64,000 nt of DNA from Prochlorococcus sp. AG-402-I21 (GTDB lineage: Bacteria; Cyanobacteriota; Cyanobacteriia; PCC-6307; Cyanobiaceae), in assembly GCA_003216955.1 (NCBI GenBank), contig QCHZ01000001.1, positions 186,001 to 250,000 of the forward strand, written 5' to 3'. This document shows positions 31,686 to 42,156 of the stretch, in pieces (within the stretch, counting starts at the first letter, position 1; the number at the start of each line of letters is the position of its first letter). The position numbers and the translations under genes are program-made. The notes under the pieces were generated by a model. The model was not told where the DNA came from. It saw only the letters and a list, made by a program, of their open reading frames with translations, and ran no database searches.

Positions 31686-32107
31686 GCATAGGAATACAGC
31701 GATTAGTAAATCTATTAGCTAATTTCCCACTTATAAATATTTAGATTTTCGTAATCTATCTAGGGAGTCAAATTCTTTTATCAAATAAAAACCATCAAGT
31801 GTTTTTCGCTTGATGGTTTTTATTTGAATTCAATCAAGAAAAAGGAAAACAATTCTAAACTTACAACCTAATCTAAAAAAATACCCATAAAATAAAATTC
31901 ATACAGCAGTCAAAGCATTATTATAGATAAGCAAAACTTATGAGTTGTATGACCATATAATATGAGCCTTGATTAGTTGAAGCACTGCCCTATACATTGA
32001 TGAGTATAAAATTTACAAAATAAAGTAAATGGAAATGAATCCTTACAAACCGTTAATACAAGCTCTACAAAAAATTTATAGAAATTTCAAATAACAGTTT
32101 TAGAGTA
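31686..32107. other. Intergenic region between the island and SulP
   Basis: No gene is seen. It holds the strong hairpin at 31783-31825 and otherwise AT-rich sequence. It separates the micro-gene region from the conserved core to the right. Confidence 0.5.
31783..31825. terminator. Strong bidirectional terminator
   Basis: AAATAAAAACCATCAAG pairs perfectly over 17 bases with CTTGATGGTTTTTATTT around a 9-base loop. The A- and T-rich outer ends allow termination in both directions. It ends the plus-strand micro-gene transcripts and the minus-strand sulP transcript. Confidence 0.85.
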
Positions 32108-33652
32108 TTAATGTGCAGATTTAAATTCTCCTCCTCTTCCACCAGCTTCTGATGCTTGTCCAATTCGAGAAAATAAATTCAAGCTTTCATCATTTAAATT
32201 AATCACTTCAACCTCAGATCCTCCTAGTTTTATTCTTCTAATTACTTGGTCAAGAACTGTTACACCGCTTTGATCCCATATATGAGCTTCGGCCATATCT
32301 ATTGTAATTTTCTTAGGATGTTCGTGAAGTTCAAATCCTTGCCTGAAGTAAATACTACTAACAAAAAATAATTGGCCTTTAACTTTATAAACTCTGTGGT
32401 CTTCTCCAGTTAAAGAAGATTCAACCTTAATAACTTTTGCAACCTTTCTACTAAATAATATTGCGGCAAGTCCAACACCCGCAAGGAGGCCTAGAGCTAG
32501 ATTATGAGTAATAACAGTTACAAATACAGTTAAAATCATTACTGAACTATCACTTCTAGGGATACGGCGTATATCTTTTATTGACATCCAATTAGCTGTA
32601 TTAATTGCAATCATTATCATTACACCCACCAATGTTGCCATTGGAATTTGATTCACCCAATCTTTAGCCGCAAGAATCATTGCTATTAAACAAACACCTG
32701 AACTTAATGTTGAAAGTCGTGTTCTTCCCCCATAGCCAACATTCATAACCGATTGTCCAACTAAAGCACATCCAGCCATACCTCCAAAAAGAGAACTAAC
32801 AATATTTCCTATACCCTGACCTCTAGCCTCAACATTTTTATTTGTACTTTTATCTGTCATATCATCAAGAATATCTTGAGTCAGAAATGTCTCCATAAGA
32901 CCTACCAAAGAAATTGCCAAAGCTGTTGGGAGTATCAAACCAAGAGTTTCAAAATTAAAGGGAACTTTTGGAAAGCTAAATCCAGGCAATCCATTTGGAA
33001 GAATTCCTAAATTCGAGACAGTTGGAACATTTAATTTAAATCCAATAGAAATTGCCGTACAAATAAAAATTGCAACCAAAGCAGAAGGTAAAATCTTGGT
33101 AACTTTTGGGAGCAAATAAATTATTAATAATGTAAGTATGGTCAATCCCCAAACTGCAGGTACTTGTGTTGAAGTAACAACTTTCGAAGAATGAGCCAAG
33201 TCAATCCCCAAATGAGGCAATTGAGCGAGGAAGATCAATATAGCCAAACCATTCACAAAGCCATCCATAACAGGTTGAGGCACAAATCTCATCTGATGTG
33301 CAAGTCTTAAATAACCCCAAGCGATCTGAAGTATTCCCGTAAGCAATCCTGCAGCCAAAAGATATTGAAGACCAAGACCAGGGCTAATATTTTCTCCTTG
33401 TTGAACAATACCAGTCATCAAAAGGGCGGTTGAACCAGTAACCGAGGTAATCATGGCCATTCTGCCCCCAAATATTGCGAGGGTTACAGAAAGCAAAAAA
33501 GCACCAAACAAACCAACTCTTGGATCAACACCTGCAATACCAGAAAAAGCTATCGCTTCTGGAATCATTGCGAATGCAACAACAAGACCGGCAAGAACAT
33601 CTCTAGAGGGGGAGAGAATTCTCTCCTTCGCTAATAAATTGTTCAATTTCAA
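32108..33652 (-). CDS. SulP-family anion transporter with STAS domain
   Basis: A 514-aa inner-membrane transporter. The SulP signature starts with [20 protein letters not shown] near residues 18-37. About 10-12 membrane segments run to residue 400, and a C-terminal STAS domain (about 415-500) includes [17 protein letters not shown]. Cyanobacterial SulP proteins transport bicarbonate (BicA) or sulfate. This sequence alone does not decide which. Bicarbonate is a reasonable guess for an oligotrophic photoautotroph, but the protein is shorter than typical BicA and its tail is Gly-rich. It is monocistronic. Confidence 0.9.
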   Translation of the reverse strand: MKLNNLLAKERILSPSRDVLAGLVVAFAMIPEAIAFSGIAGVDPRVGLFGAFLLSVTLAIFGGRMAMITSVTGSTALLMTGIVQQGENISPGLGLQYLLAAGLLTGILQIAWGYLRLAHQMRFVPQPVMDGFVNGLAILIFLAQLPHLGIDLAHSSKVVTSTQVPAVWGLTILTLLIIYLLPKVTKILPSALVAIFICTAISIGFKLNVPTVSNLGILPNGLPGFSFPKVPFNFETLGLILPTALAISLVGLMETFLTQDILDDMTDKSTNKNVEARGQGIGNIVSSLFGGMAGCALVGQSVMNVGYGGRTRLSTLSSGVCLIAMILAAKDWVNQIPMATLVGVMIMIAINTANWMSIKDIRRIPRSDSSVMILTVFVTVITHNLALGLLAGVGLAAILFSRKVAKVIKVESSLTGEDHRVYKVKGQLFFVSSIYFRQGFELHEHPKKITIDMAEAHIWDQSGVTVLDQVIRRIKLGGSEVEVINLNDESLNLFSRIGQASEAGGRGGEFKSAH

Positions 33653-33742
33653 AACTACGCTTCTACCATCCTGCCTTATTAGATCAGCGAATTCATATTA
33701 GTAAGAAGATCTTCTTACTAATATGAATAAATCAATCATTAA

Positions 33743-33931
33743 TCAATCAGATTCCTCTTTTCTTTCAATAAATGAATCCATCAACTTTTTGTATTCATTC
33801 TCTCTTGAGCTTTTTGCAAAGCCGACAATAAAAACGATAGACGATACTACTATTAAAGCTAGTATTGTAGGACTAAGACCCATTTCACTAGCAGTCAAAG
33901 CAAAGAAAAAATGAGCTAACATTAAATACAA
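33743..33931 (-). CDS. Small conserved membrane protein
   Basis: A 62-aa protein with two hydrophobic segments (about residues 1-14 and 18-38) and an acidic/basic helical tail (NEYKKLMDSFIERKEE). It is probably a thylakoid or inner-membrane protein. No family name was assigned. Confidence 0.6.
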   Translation of the reverse strand: MYLMLAHFFFALTASEMGLSPTILALIVVSSIVFIVGFAKSSRENEYKKLMDSFIERKEESD

Positions 33932-34012
33932 AAATACTTTTAAAAGACTAAGTTGTATGGCACAGTCTTAAAGGTTTTTTAGACAGAAGTTTATTCTTTA
34001 TATAATTTAAAT

Positions 34013-34309
34013 CTATTTTTCTTTTATTAAACTAACAAACTCCTCAGTAGATAAGGCAGGTTTATACTCCCAAGTCATTCCATATTTATCTCTCCAGGAT
34101 CCAAAAACCTTAAATAAAATTGATGCACTTGCCGCTCTACAAATAATCACTCCTGTTCCATCTTGAGGAGTATGAGCCCATGCAATTCTCTCATAGCCAT
34201 CAATAAGGTCCTCAGATCTTCCACTTTCGACATAATCTACAAATGCTTCAGATGAATAATTTTGGTCCTCAGATGATTCGAATTTCCAAGTAACTATATA
34301 AAGCTGCAT
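34013..34309 (-). CDS. DUF3303-like protein
   Basis: A 98-aa soluble protein beginning MQLYIVTWKFE. It has the pattern GVIICRAASASILFKVFGSW in its second half, consistent with the DUF3303 family (a ferredoxin-like alpha/beta fold of unknown role). The start and length fit. It stands alone. Confidence 0.68.
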   Translation of the reverse strand: MQLYIVTWKFESSEDQNYSSEAFVDYVESGRSEDLIDGYERIAWAHTPQDGTGVIICRAASASILFKVFGSWRDKYGMTWEYKPALSTEEFVSLIKEK

Positions 34310-34345
34310 TCTTATTTTTATAGGGGTTTATATTCTATCTGAGAT

Positions 34346-34669
34346 TTATTTTTTATTTCTAAAACCAGGCTCAAATTGCCTTCGTGCTGCCTGCGTTCTA
34401 AGGATTAACTGCCTTCCAGAACTAGATAGTGTAAACCTTAATGCTTTACCTGACTTAAACATCGCCTCTCCAATTGCCTTTGTTCTAGATAATTCAATTT
34501 GGTATGCACGACTAACAGCTCTCTCAGCATCAACATTTGCTAACTTTGCCTGTTGAGCTAAACGTTTGGTTTTTGATTTAGGGATTACTGAAAGTTCGCT
34601 TTCAGGTTCTGCCCATCTCCACAGCCAATTAGAATTGGATTTTGTGATTGAAGAAGATTTCTTAACCAT
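34346..34669 (-). CDS. Hypothetical basic protein
   Basis: A 107-aa, very basic protein, Ser/Lys-rich at the N-terminus and Arg-rich at the C-terminus (LILRTQAARRQFEPGFRNKK). It is mostly helical. It could bind nucleic acid or ribosomes, by composition only. It appears to be a conserved picocyanobacterial protein. Confidence 0.6.
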   Translation of the reverse strand: MVKKSSSITKSNSNWLWRWAEPESELSVIPKSKTKRLAQQAKLANVDAERAVSRAYQIELSRTKAIGEAMFKSGKALRFTLSSSGRQLILRTQAARRQFEPGFRNKK

Positions 34670-34931
34670 ACCCCCCCATTTCCATAAAACAAAGAGGCTT
34701 TTTTACCTCACAAAGACCCTAACCGCTTCAGGTAAAAAAAAAGGATTGAGAATGCAAAAAAAAATGAAAGTTAAAAAAGTCCTTCAGAACACAAAAACTA
34801 AAAAATTAATTATTTTAAACCTAGATATTTTTTTGAACTTCATAGCATTACGAGAATTTATGAAATCAAAAAAAGTTATTAATATCTAAGAACTAAAGCA
34901 ATCAAGAAAACCTTTTTCTTTAGTTTAGTGA

Positions 34932-35018
34932 TTAAAATTTAAAAGGAAGATCCATTAAAGCCCAAACATATAAAGATATGTTTAGTGCAATAGCAGCGCC
35001 TACTGTCAGTTTTTTCAT
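34932..35018 (-). CDS. Single-span micro-protein (28 aa)
   Basis: The frame reads MKKLTVGAAIALNISLY and is a short membrane helix ending DLPFKF. The Lys-Lys start and hydrophobic core suit a membrane micro-protein. Weakly supported. Confidence 0.4.
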   Translation of the reverse strand: MKKLTVGAAIALNISLYVWALMDLPFKF

Positions 35019-35108
35019 ACCAAAGTAAATTACTACTTTATTAATTCAGCAAAAAAATTTCTATTGAGAAAGTATTTATACTCTCATCAACACATTTTTC
35101 GTTAGATT

Positions 35109-35462
35109 TTACAAATTTTCAGGAAGGTAAAGAAGACCTGAACTGCAATCATCAAGAAGTTCTTTGATTTTAGTTAATTTTGAATCAATCACTTGGTCAG
35201 CTTTAACAGATATCCAAATAGGTTTTATTAATTCATTATTAGGACCAAGTCTTACCCGAGCTCCAAACCAAGTTGCATGCGAAGGTATTGATGCTCTGCA
35301 TTTTGTCTCATTACGAGTTAAATCAACCTTCCTCTCAATTAGCCAATCATCAACGAAAACCAAATTAGTAAACTTATTTAACCCAGCATTTACCGATGTA
35401 AAACTGAAAAACAAAAGGGTCAAAAATAAATACTTCTTGAAAAATTCAGAAGTGGTCATCAC
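35109..35462 (-). CDS. Exported protein of unknown function
   Basis: A 117-aa protein with a signal peptide (a hydrophobic core at about residues 11-22, cleavage near VNA). The mature domain of about 90 residues has two Cys (TKCRAS, DDCSSG) that could form a disulfide. The start may be the second Met. It lies between a micro-gene and tRNA-Lys. No family was recognised. Confidence 0.62.
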   Translation of the reverse strand: MMTTSEFFKKYLFLTLLFFSFTSVNAGLNKFTNLVFVDDWLIERKVDLTRNETKCRASIPSHATWFGARVRLGPNNELIKPIWISVKADQVIDSKLTKIKELLDDCSSGLLYLPENL

Positions 35463-35495
35463 TTCAATTTATTTAGAAATAGTCTCAAGTAAAAA

Positions 35496-35567
35496 TGGGT
35501 CGCCTGAGATTCGAACTCAGGACCAGCCGGTTAAAAGCCGGATGCTCTACCACTGAGCTAGCGACCC
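35496..35567 (-). tRNA. tRNA-Lys (anticodon UUU)
   Basis: A complete 72-base cloverleaf. The acceptor GGGTCGC pairs with GCGACCC, the anticodon loop CTTTTAA gives UUU, and the T arm is GAGTTCGAATCTC. The discriminator is A. It is not associated with repeats, unlike tRNA-Pro. Confidence 0.95.
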
Positions 35568-35780
35568 CCAATAGACCAATAGTAATTGGTCCAATATGAA
35601 AAATATCATGTTGTAGAAGCATTAACGGCCTTATTGTTCCTTTTTGAGGACTAAAAAACAATTTGAAGATATTTATTTCCCTTCCTCATTGATTTTTTAG
35701 ATACTTTTGAAGTCTTAATAAATAGTTGAGGGACATGCGAATATTATTTAATTAAGCTTTTAATAAGAAAACACGACAGT

Positions 35781-37154
35781 TTGAAAGAAGATCCATCTGT
35801 AACAGTAATAGGCGCTGGTCTCGCAGGCTCAGAAGCAGCATGGCAAATAGCAAGTGCTGGAGTCAAAGTAAAACTCTTTGAAATGCGACCAAAGAAGAAG
35901 TCTCCAGCTCACCACTCACAAGAATTCGCTGAACTTGTATGCAGCAATAGTTTTGGAGCGCTTAGTAGTGATAGAGCAGCAGGACTTTTACAAGAAGAGT
36001 TGAGAAATTTAAAATCTATTGTCATCGAAAAAGCTGATCAACACGCTGTTCCTGCAGGAGGAGCACTTGCAGTAGACAGAAGTCAGTTCAGCCTATCAAT
36101 CACAAATGAACTTTCTTCTCATCCCCTAATAAGAATCATTAGAGATGAATGTCCATGCCTACCTAATGCTCAACAAATTACGATTCTGGCCACAGGGCCT
36201 TTAACAAGCGAATCGCTAGCTGAAGACATCAAAAAATTCACAGGAGAAAGTGAATGTCATTTTTTTGATGCTGCTAGTCCAATAATTACTGGAGAAAGCA
36301 TTGATTTCTCAACAGCATTTCGGGCAAGTAGATACGACAAAGGCGATGCTGATTACGTTAATTGCCCAATGAATGAAGAGTCATATTTAAAATTTCACTC
36401 TGCGTTAATCAAAGCTGAACAAGCTGAATTAAAGGATTTTGATAAAGAATCAGCTCTTTTTTTTGAAGGCTGCCTTCCCATAGAAGAGCTAGCGAAAAGA
36501 GGACTAGATACTATGCGTTTTGGCCCGTTAAAGCCAATAGGCCTCTGGGATCCAAGATGGGGCGATGTAAACGACAAAAGTCTCCGAAGGCTCAAAAGAG
36601 CTCATGCTGTCGTTCAATTAAGGCAAGAGGATAAAGCAGGTCAACTATGGAATCTCGTTGGTTTTCAAACAAATTTAAAATGGGGAGAGCAAAAACGTAT
36701 ATTCAGATTGATTCCTGGCTTATCGAATGCAGAATTTATTCGTTTAGGAGTAATGCATAGAAATACTTTTCTTGAATCTCCAAAGCTATTAGAGCCAACA
36801 CTTCAGTTCATAAATAGAAAAACTTTATTCGCTGCTGGACAGCTCACTGGTACAGAGGGGTATGCTGCTGCTATCGCCGGAGGCTGGTTGGCTGGAACTA
36901 ACGCAGCATTATTGGCAAAGGGATTAGATACAATTACTTTGCCATCGTCTACCATGATTGGGGCATTGACAAACTTTGTCAGTAATAGTCAAGCAAGCTT
37001 AAGAGTTCAAAATAAAAAAAATTTTCAACCTATGCCAGCTAATTTCGGATTACTACCTGAACTCGAGAATAGAGTTCACAACAAACGTGAAAGATACAAA
37101 AAATATAGAGATAGGGCTTTGAGTCAAATAAAAAAGTTAAAGAAACATTATTAG
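35781..37154 (+). CDS. trmFO: TrmFO, tRNA m5U54 methyltransferase (folate/FAD-dependent)
   Basis: A 457-aa flavoprotein that methylates U54 in the T loop of tRNAs, using methylenetetrahydrofolate. The FAD-binding start [16 protein letters not shown] (about residues 9-24) and the signature [20 protein letters not shown] (about 51-70) are diagnostic. A late FAD motif, [20 protein letters not shown], is also present. Length and content match the family. The start is TTG, as no nearby ATG is in frame. It is followed by crtH on the same strand after 46 bases. Confidence 0.96.
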   Translation: MKEDPSVTVIGAGLAGSEAAWQIASAGVKVKLFEMRPKKKSPAHHSQEFAELVCSNSFGALSSDRAAGLLQEELRNLKSIVIEKADQHAVPAGGALAVDRSQFSLSITNELSSHPLIRIIRDECPCLPNAQQITILATGPLTSESLAEDIKKFTGESECHFFDAASPIITGESIDFSTAFRASRYDKGDADYVNCPMNEESYLKFHSALIKAEQAELKDFDKESALFFEGCLPIEELAKRGLDTMRFGPLKPIGLWDPRWGDVNDKSLRRLKRAHAVVQLRQEDKAGQLWNLVGFQTNLKWGEQKRIFRLIPGLSNAEFIRLGVMHRNTFLESPKLLEPTLQFINRKTLFAAGQLTGTEGYAAAIAGGWLAGTNAALLAKGLDTITLPSSTMIGALTNFVSNSQASLRVQNKKNFQPMPANFGLLPELENRVHNKRERYKKYRDRALSQIKKLKKHY

Positions 37155-37200
37155 ATAAAAATTCTATTCAACCGTCCATTTTAAAAATTCCTTTTATATC

Positions 37201-38763
37201 ATGACTCAATTAACAAATAAAACTAAAGCTTCTTCTAACTGGGATTCGATAGTTATTGGTTCCGGTCTTGGTGGATTAGTGACTGCAAGTCAATTAGCAA
37301 GCAAGGGTGCAAAAGTTCTGGTGCTGGAACAGTACAAAATTCCTGGTGGAAGTGGTGGGTCATTTAAAAGAAAAGGATTTACTTTTGATGTTGGAGCATC
37401 AATGATTTTCGGCTTTGGTAAAAAGGGTTACACCAATTTACTAACGCGAGCCCTCAATGATGTTGGACAAGAATGTGAAACGGTTCCTGACCCAACACAA
37501 TTGGCATATCATCTACCTAATCATTTAGAAATTACAGTTGATAGAGATTATAAAAAATTCATTACTAAGCTAATTAATTTATTTCCCCATGAAGAGAAAG
37601 GAATAAATCATTTCTACGAAACATGTTGGGATGTATTTAATTGTCTGAATTCGATGCCTTTACTTTCAATAGAGGATCCCGGATATCTAATGAAAGTTTT
37701 TTTCAAATCACCTTTATCATGTCTAGGGCTCGCAAGATGGTTACCAGTTAATGCCGGAGATGTTGCTAGGCGACATATCAAAGATCCCACACTTTTAAAA
37801 TTTATAGATATTGAATGTTTTTGCTGGTCAGTCATGCCCGCTGACTTAACACCTATGATAAATGCAGGTATGGTTTTCTCTGATAGACATTATGGAGGTA
37901 TTAACTATCCAAAAGGAGGTGTTGGTATTATTGCAGAAAAGTTAGTAAAAGGAATTGAAAATTTCAAAGGAGAAATCAGATATGGAGCTAAAGTTAAAAA
38001 AATAATTTTTGAGAGCGGAAAGGCAATTGGTGTTTCATTAGAAAATGGTGAAGAAATTTTTGGTAAAACAATAGTATCTAATGCCACAAGATGGGATACA
38101 TTTGGTGGACAAGGAATCACTGATCCACTTGTTGATCCAGGTAAAACTCCTACAGCTGAGACAAAATGGAAAAATAGATATATCCCTTCTCCTTCATTTT
38201 TATCTCTTCATTTGGGAGTAAGCAAAGACTCAATTCCTTCGAATACACATTGCCATCACTTACTTCTCGATACTTGGGAGGAAATGGAACATGAACAAGG
38301 AGTTACTTTTCTATCAATCCCAACTCTATTAGATCCATCATTAGCACCTTCAGATAGTCATATTGTTCATGCCTTTACTCCTTCTTCAATGGATCGCTGG
38401 GAAGGATTAAGCAACAAAGAATATCTTGAAAAGAAGAAGGAAAATGGAGACAAACTTATTTCAAAATTAGAAAAATTATTTCCAAACCTTAGTCAAAATA
38501 TTTTACACAAGGAAATAGGTAGTCCTAGAACACATAAAAGGTTTCTTGCTAGAAACAAAGGCAGTTATGGGCCAATACCTTCAATGAGATTACCTGGTCT
38601 TCTTCCTATGCCATTTAACACAACAAAGATAAAAGGACTCTATTGTGTTGGCGATTCTTCATTCCCCGGTCAAGGATTAAATGCAGTGGCGTTTAGCGGC
38701 TATGCCTGTGCTCACAAAATAGGAGCAAAGCTTGGGATGAACAAATGGGAACTTCCAGAATAA
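37201..38763 (+). CDS. crtH: Carotenoid isomerase CrtH (CrtISO)
   Basis: A 520-aa FAD-dependent isomerase converting poly-cis lycopene (prolycopene) to all-trans lycopene, needed for carotenoid synthesis in cyanobacteria. N-terminal dinucleotide-binding motif: IVIGSGLGGLVTASQLASKG, residues 18-37. PGGSGGSFKRKGFTFDVGAS follows. The C-terminal FAD motif is GLYCVGDSSFPGQGLNAVAF. The length is normal. The SD signal is weak. It is probably transcribed alone or with trmFO. Confidence 0.93.
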   Translation: MTQLTNKTKASSNWDSIVIGSGLGGLVTASQLASKGAKVLVLEQYKIPGGSGGSFKRKGFTFDVGASMIFGFGKKGYTNLLTRALNDVGQECETVPDPTQLAYHLPNHLEITVDRDYKKFITKLINLFPHEEKGINHFYETCWDVFNCLNSMPLLSIEDPGYLMKVFFKSPLSCLGLARWLPVNAGDVARRHIKDPTLLKFIDIECFCWSVMPADLTPMINAGMVFSDRHYGGINYPKGGVGIIAEKLVKGIENFKGEIRYGAKVKKIIFESGKAIGVSLENGEEIFGKTIVSNATRWDTFGGQGITDPLVDPGKTPTAETKWKNRYIPSPSFLSLHLGVSKDSIPSNTHCHHLLLDTWEEMEHEQGVTFLSIPTLLDPSLAPSDSHIVHAFTPSSMDRWEGLSNKEYLEKKKENGDKLISKLEKLFPNLSQNILHKEIGSPRTHKRFLARNKGSYGPIPSMRLPGLLPMPFNTTKIKGLYCVGDSSFPGQGLNAVAFSGYACAHKIGAKLGMNKWELPE

Positions 38764-38785
38764 ATTTTCAAAGATCTACCAAAAG

Positions 38786-39550
38786 CTATGAAGGCAAGTT
38801 ATCAAGACTAAACCTATAACCTTGTTGACGAACAGTTGTAATACCTCCTCCATCACCAAGACCTGCTTGTTCTAGTTTTCTTCTAAGAGTCAAAACCTGC
38901 GTATCAACCGAACGAGGGCCACCACTAAATGGAGGCCAAGCCATTCGAAGTAGCTCATGGCGGCTTCTTACCATTCCAGGTGGCATCAAAAGGGCACACA
39001 ATAAAGCAAATTCCCTTGGACTTAATTCGACAGGTTTTTCTCGCAAGGTCACTTGTCTAAGGAGTAGGTGAACCTCAAGCGGACCTACCGCGACACGTTC
39101 CTGTAAACCAATTCTTCCTCTTTTAAGTAAAGTCCGGCACCTAGCAGCTAATTCTTCTAAGCCAAAAGGTTTCCTTAAAACATCATCTGCCCCATCATCT
39201 AAAAGTCCTACTACGGGTTCAACTCCTGTTCTTGCTGTTAGAACAATTACTGAACATCCCAACTGTTGTGCAAGTCGAAGGGCTGAACTTTTTTCCAATA
39301 TCTCTGCACTAACTAATAAATCTGGTGATTGATCCCGACAAAGATCAACAGCCTCCTCAGCAGAACCTACTGCTGCGGCAAGTTGCCCATCTTGCCTGAG
39401 CCTCTGAACCAATACAGTTCTGAGAGTTGGATGTGGTTCTACAACAAGCACCTTTGAAGGTGATTGAGTGGTTGCCTGAATAGAAGAAGAACCTGAGGAG
39501 GATCCTTGAATTTGCTCAGTAGCAAGCTGATCTGCAGGTATTAATGTCAC
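38786..39550 (-). CDS. OmpR-type response regulator with degenerate receiver
   Basis: A 254-aa DNA-binding regulator. The N-terminal 30 residues are Ser/Gln-rich, then come a receiver-like domain (about 33-145) and a winged-helix output domain (about 155-250) with LSPREFALLCALL and VDTQVLTLRRKLE. In the receiver, the acidic pair is E38-P39 and the normal phospho-acceptor Asp position is Ala82 (PDLLVSAEI). Thr105 and Lys127 are conserved. It thus cannot be phosphorylated in the usual way, and probably acts like phosphorylation-independent cyanobacterial regulators such as NblR. Its GC content is visibly higher than that of its neighbours. Confidence 0.9.
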   Translation of the reverse strand: MTLIPADQLATEQIQGSSSGSSSIQATTQSPSKVLVVEPHPTLRTVLVQRLRQDGQLAAAVGSAEEAVDLCRDQSPDLLVSAEILEKSSALRLAQQLGCSVIVLTARTGVEPVVGLLDDGADDVLRKPFGLEELAARCRTLLKRGRIGLQERVAVGPLEVHLLLRQVTLREKPVELSPREFALLCALLMPPGMVRSRHELLRMAWPPFSGGPRSVDTQVLTLRRKLEQAGLGDGGGITTVRQQGYRFSLDNLPS

Positions 39551-39638
39551 AAGTCGGAAATGTAGACCCTTAGACTGGAAAAGATATTAAAGCAAACTGT
39601 TCGCTGACTAACAAGAATAGTCAGTGTCTTAGCAAACC

Positions 39639-39905
39639 ATGACATCTTTTGATGCTCCAGAAGCAATAAAACACTTCCAATCAATTTGTGATGCCTGTCA
39701 GGAGCTAACAAGTCGATACCACAGTCCTTCTGAACTTAGGATCTATGCAGACGGATATTTGCATTCCCTCAGGAATTGCAAGAGGTTAGGCTCTAAGGAT
39801 CAAGAAAAGTTGGAAGCATTAATTGATAGATGGATAATGGATCCTTCAAGCTTTATTGGACCTGATGGAGATATTAATAACCTCTTTTTCCAAAGAGAAT
39901 CTTAA
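39639..39905 (+). CDS. Conserved cyanobacterial protein, DUF6761-like
   Basis: An 88-aa soluble helical protein. It has SICDACQELTSRYHSPSELR, a YADGYLHSLRNCKRL stretch and the end WIMDPSSFIGPDGD. The pattern resembles a small protein family conserved in cyanobacteria (DUF6761 by my recollection). It is divergent from the response regulator, with an 88-base shared promoter region. The function is unknown. Confidence 0.7.
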   Translation: MTSFDAPEAIKHFQSICDACQELTSRYHSPSELRIYADGYLHSLRNCKRLGSKDQEKLEALIDRWIMDPSSFIGPDGDINNLFFQRES

Positions 39906-39927
39906 AAAGATACTAAGAAGTAACAAG

Positions 39928-40251
39928 TTATGAAGCAAGTGCAATTTCTAACTTTTCTTTCAATTCTCCAGAGTTATACATGCTTATCAAAATATCAGAT
40001 CCTCCGATAAATTCTCCCTTTACATAAACCTGAGGTATTGTCGGCCAATTTGAATATTCTTTAATACCCTCTCGAATTTCCATATCTGAAAGTACATCAA
40101 AAGTATCAAAGCTCATTCCCAATGAATTAAGGATTTGAACGACGTTGTTGGAAAAACCACATTGTGGCATCAATTTATTCCCTTTCATGAAAACAAAAAT
40201 TGGTTTTGAGTTAATTAAGCGTTCAATTTTCGCACGAATTGCGGAATCCAT
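39928..40251 (-). CDS. grxD: Monothiol glutaredoxin (Grx4/GrxD type)
   Basis: A 107-aa monothiol glutaredoxin with the CGFS active site (Cys31 in MPQCGFSNNVV), the TIPQVYVKGEFIGGSDI-like segment WPTIPQVYVKGEFIGG and no second active Cys. Such proteins carry [2Fe-2S] clusters bound with glutathione, and act in iron-sulfur transfer and iron sensing, often with BolA. The bolA gene lies 10 bases upstream on the same strand, so the two form an operon. The length is normal. Confidence 0.95.
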   Translation of the reverse strand: MDSAIRAKIERLINSKPIFVFMKGNKLMPQCGFSNNVVQILNSLGMSFDTFDVLSDMEIREGIKEYSNWPTIPQVYVKGEFIGGSDILISMYNSGELKEKLEIALAS

Positions 40252-40261
40252 ATCTGAAAAG

Positions 40262-40498
40262 TTATTGAGGAGTTGAGGTTTTCAAAGCCAAAGCATGAAT
40301 TGTTTCTGTTTTCAATTCATTTTTTAACGCACCATAAACAAGTTGATGTTGTTCTACAAGAGATAGGCCAGAGAATTCTTCAGATACAACATTGACTTCA
40401 AGATGATCACCACCACCCATATCTTTTACATCAATTTGAGCATCGGGAAGTGATTGCTTAATTAAATGAGTAACTTCTTGGGCTGTAATCATTTTCAA
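40262..40498 (-). CDS. bolA: BolA-family protein
   Basis: A 78-aa BolA protein, partner of monothiol glutaredoxins in [2Fe-2S] cluster-bridged complexes. It has the family core GGDHLEVNVVSEEFSGLSLV followed by HQLVYGAL and a C-terminal IHALALKT with the conserved His. Its short form is typical of cyanobacteria. It is first in the bolA-grxD operon. Confidence 0.93.
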   Translation of the reverse strand: MKMITAQEVTHLIKQSLPDAQIDVKDMGGGDHLEVNVVSEEFSGLSLVEQHQLVYGALKNELKTETIHALALKTSTPQ

Positions 40499-40572
40499 AT
40501 AAGGAATTTAGGTGAATTTGGAGAAGATAAAATCAATGTAATTGCTCAAGATTCAAACTAAGTTAAATCATA

Positions 40573-41319
40573 TTATCTTCTACCAACAGCTGACAATGCA
40601 GATTGTTCAGCACTTCTCATACTTTTGGAAAGTTCAATATTAAAGTCATTTGTAGATTGCTTAAAATCCCTCGAAATAATTATTGGTTTAGAGAAACAAA
40701 TTGCTGCTGATCCATAAAACTTAGGGATAACATCGCTGTAGGCTAAACCAACTGGAACAATTTTGATTTCCAAACTTTTGTTTGAGGCGAGTTGAGCTAG
40801 ACGAATCAAGCCTTTTTTTAGTTTTACAGGTTCGCTAAATCGATTTATCTTTCCTTCTGGAAATACAACCAATTGCTGACTTGAAATCAACAAATCCACG
40901 GCATATCTAAGAGTAGTCAAAGAAGGTCTTCCTTGGTCAATTGGGAAACACCCCAACCTATTCAAGAACCATCCTTGTAGCCCTTTCATCTCTGACCGGG
41001 TGACCATGTATCTGCAGTCTCGATTTGTAATCCTTCTCCCAGCAGCCATAGTCAGCATCAATGCATCCCATCTAGATCTATGAGTAGGAGCAAGTACAAC
41101 AGAACCACTTAGAGGTAAATTCTCTCCACCAATAACTATTCTTCTTCGAAAAAAATTGTTCAACGCAAAATCTTGCGTAGCAAACATTGCTAAACGACTC
41201 CAGAAAGGATCAACCCCGAGGCATATTTTTTTTTCTCTATGAAGAAGGGGCAAAAAATCCCTCTTTAACAAACTATGTAATGAAGTTAACTCCGAAACCT
41301 TTATTATTAACGGTCGCAC
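40573..41319 (-). CDS. plsC: 1-acyl-glycerol-3-phosphate acyltransferase (PlsC family)
   Basis: A membrane-associated acyltransferase for phosphatidic acid synthesis. The HX4D motif is [13 protein letters not shown] and the glycerophosphate-binding motif is [11 protein letters not shown] prefer the GTG start at 41319, giving 248 aa. The longer frame to 41421 adds a Lys/Arg-rich stretch that would overlap the divergent pdxJ gene by 30 bases. The start is not certain. In a cyanobacterium it acts in membrane lipid synthesis. Confidence 0.85.
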   Translation of the reverse strand: MRPLIIKVSELTSLHSLLKRDFLPLLHREKKICLGVDPFWSRLAMFATQDFALNNFFRRRIVIGGENLPLSGSVVLAPTHRSRWDALMLTMAAGRRITNRDCRYMVTRSEMKGLQGWFLNRLGCFPIDQGRPSLTTLRYAVDLLISSQQLVVFPEGKINRFSEPVKLKKGLIRLAQLASNKSLEIKIVPVGLAYSDVIPKFYGSAAICFSKPIIISRDFKQSTNDFNIELSKSMRSAEQSALSAVGRR

Positions 41320-41391
41320 TGGGCAGTTACTCCAGCGGCTAAACCTTATTTTGCTTTTGATGAATACAATCAAAGTATATTTGGAATACCT

Positions 41392-42129
41392 ATGGCAAGT
41401 CTTGGCGTAAACATTGATCACATAGCAAATGTCAGAGAAGCTCGCAAGACATTTGAACCTGACCCAGTTAAAATGGTTCTTTTAGCTGAGTTAGGTGGTG
41501 CTGACGGTATAACAGTTCATCTAAGAGAAGATAGAAGGCATATTCAAGATAGAGATTTAAATCTTCTTAAAGAGACTGTGCATACTCGACTAAATCTGGA
41601 AATGGCTGCAACTGAAGAAATGACTTCAATAGCACTTAATCTCAAGCCAGATATGGTTACATTAGTTCCTGAAAAAAGAGAGGAAATCACTACAGAGGGA
41701 GGACTCGATGTCATTAAACACAAAAACAAATTAAAGAAAATAATTCAACGTCTTTCAGATGAGGATATTCCAGTTAGTCTTTTTGTTGACCCAGTCCAAA
41801 CTCAATTAGAAAATTGTGCTGAAGTAAAGGCCGCCTGGATTGAACTACACACAGGTAAATATGCAATCACAAAAAACAAGGCAAGAGATTTGGAATTATC
41901 TATTCTTAAGGAAAGCACAGCTAAAGCAAAATCCTATGGTTTGAGAGTAAACGCAGGGCATGGATTGACATATCAAAACGTCGAACCGATTGCAGCTATT
42001 GAAGGGATTGAAGAATTAAATATTGGCCATACAATTATTTCTAGAGCCCTTTCAGTAGGTCTATCTCAGGCAGTAAAAGAAATGAAAAGCCTAATTATAA
42101 ATCCAAGAAAGGACAACTTCTTACTTTAA
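41392..42129 (+). CDS. pdxJ: Pyridoxine 5'-phosphate synthase PdxJ
   Basis: A 245-aa TIM-barrel enzyme. It condenses 1-deoxyxylulose 5-phosphate with 3-amino-2-oxopropyl phosphate to pyridoxine 5'-phosphate, in vitamin B6 synthesis. Diagnostic blocks are [15 protein letters not shown] (residues 4-18), [14 protein letters not shown] and [14 protein letters not shown]. The length is normal. It is divergent from plsC. recC follows 28 bases later on the same strand. Confidence 0.96.
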   Translation: MASLGVNIDHIANVREARKTFEPDPVKMVLLAELGGADGITVHLREDRRHIQDRDLNLLKETVHTRLNLEMAATEEMTSIALNLKPDMVTLVPEKREEITTEGGLDVIKHKNKLKKIIQRLSDEDIPVSLFVDPVQTQLENCAEVKAAWIELHTGKYAITKNKARDLELSILKESTAKAKSYGLRVNAGHGLTYQNVEPIAAIEGIEELNIGHTIISRALSVGLSQAVKEMKSLIINPRKDNFLL

Positions 42130-42156
42130 AAATATATTTAAATCGCATTTTTACTC

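Noticed and set aside
34566-34889. 107-aa plus-strand frame
   Set aside because: It overlaps the basic protein gene on the other strand, and its second half is Lys-rich chance sequence.
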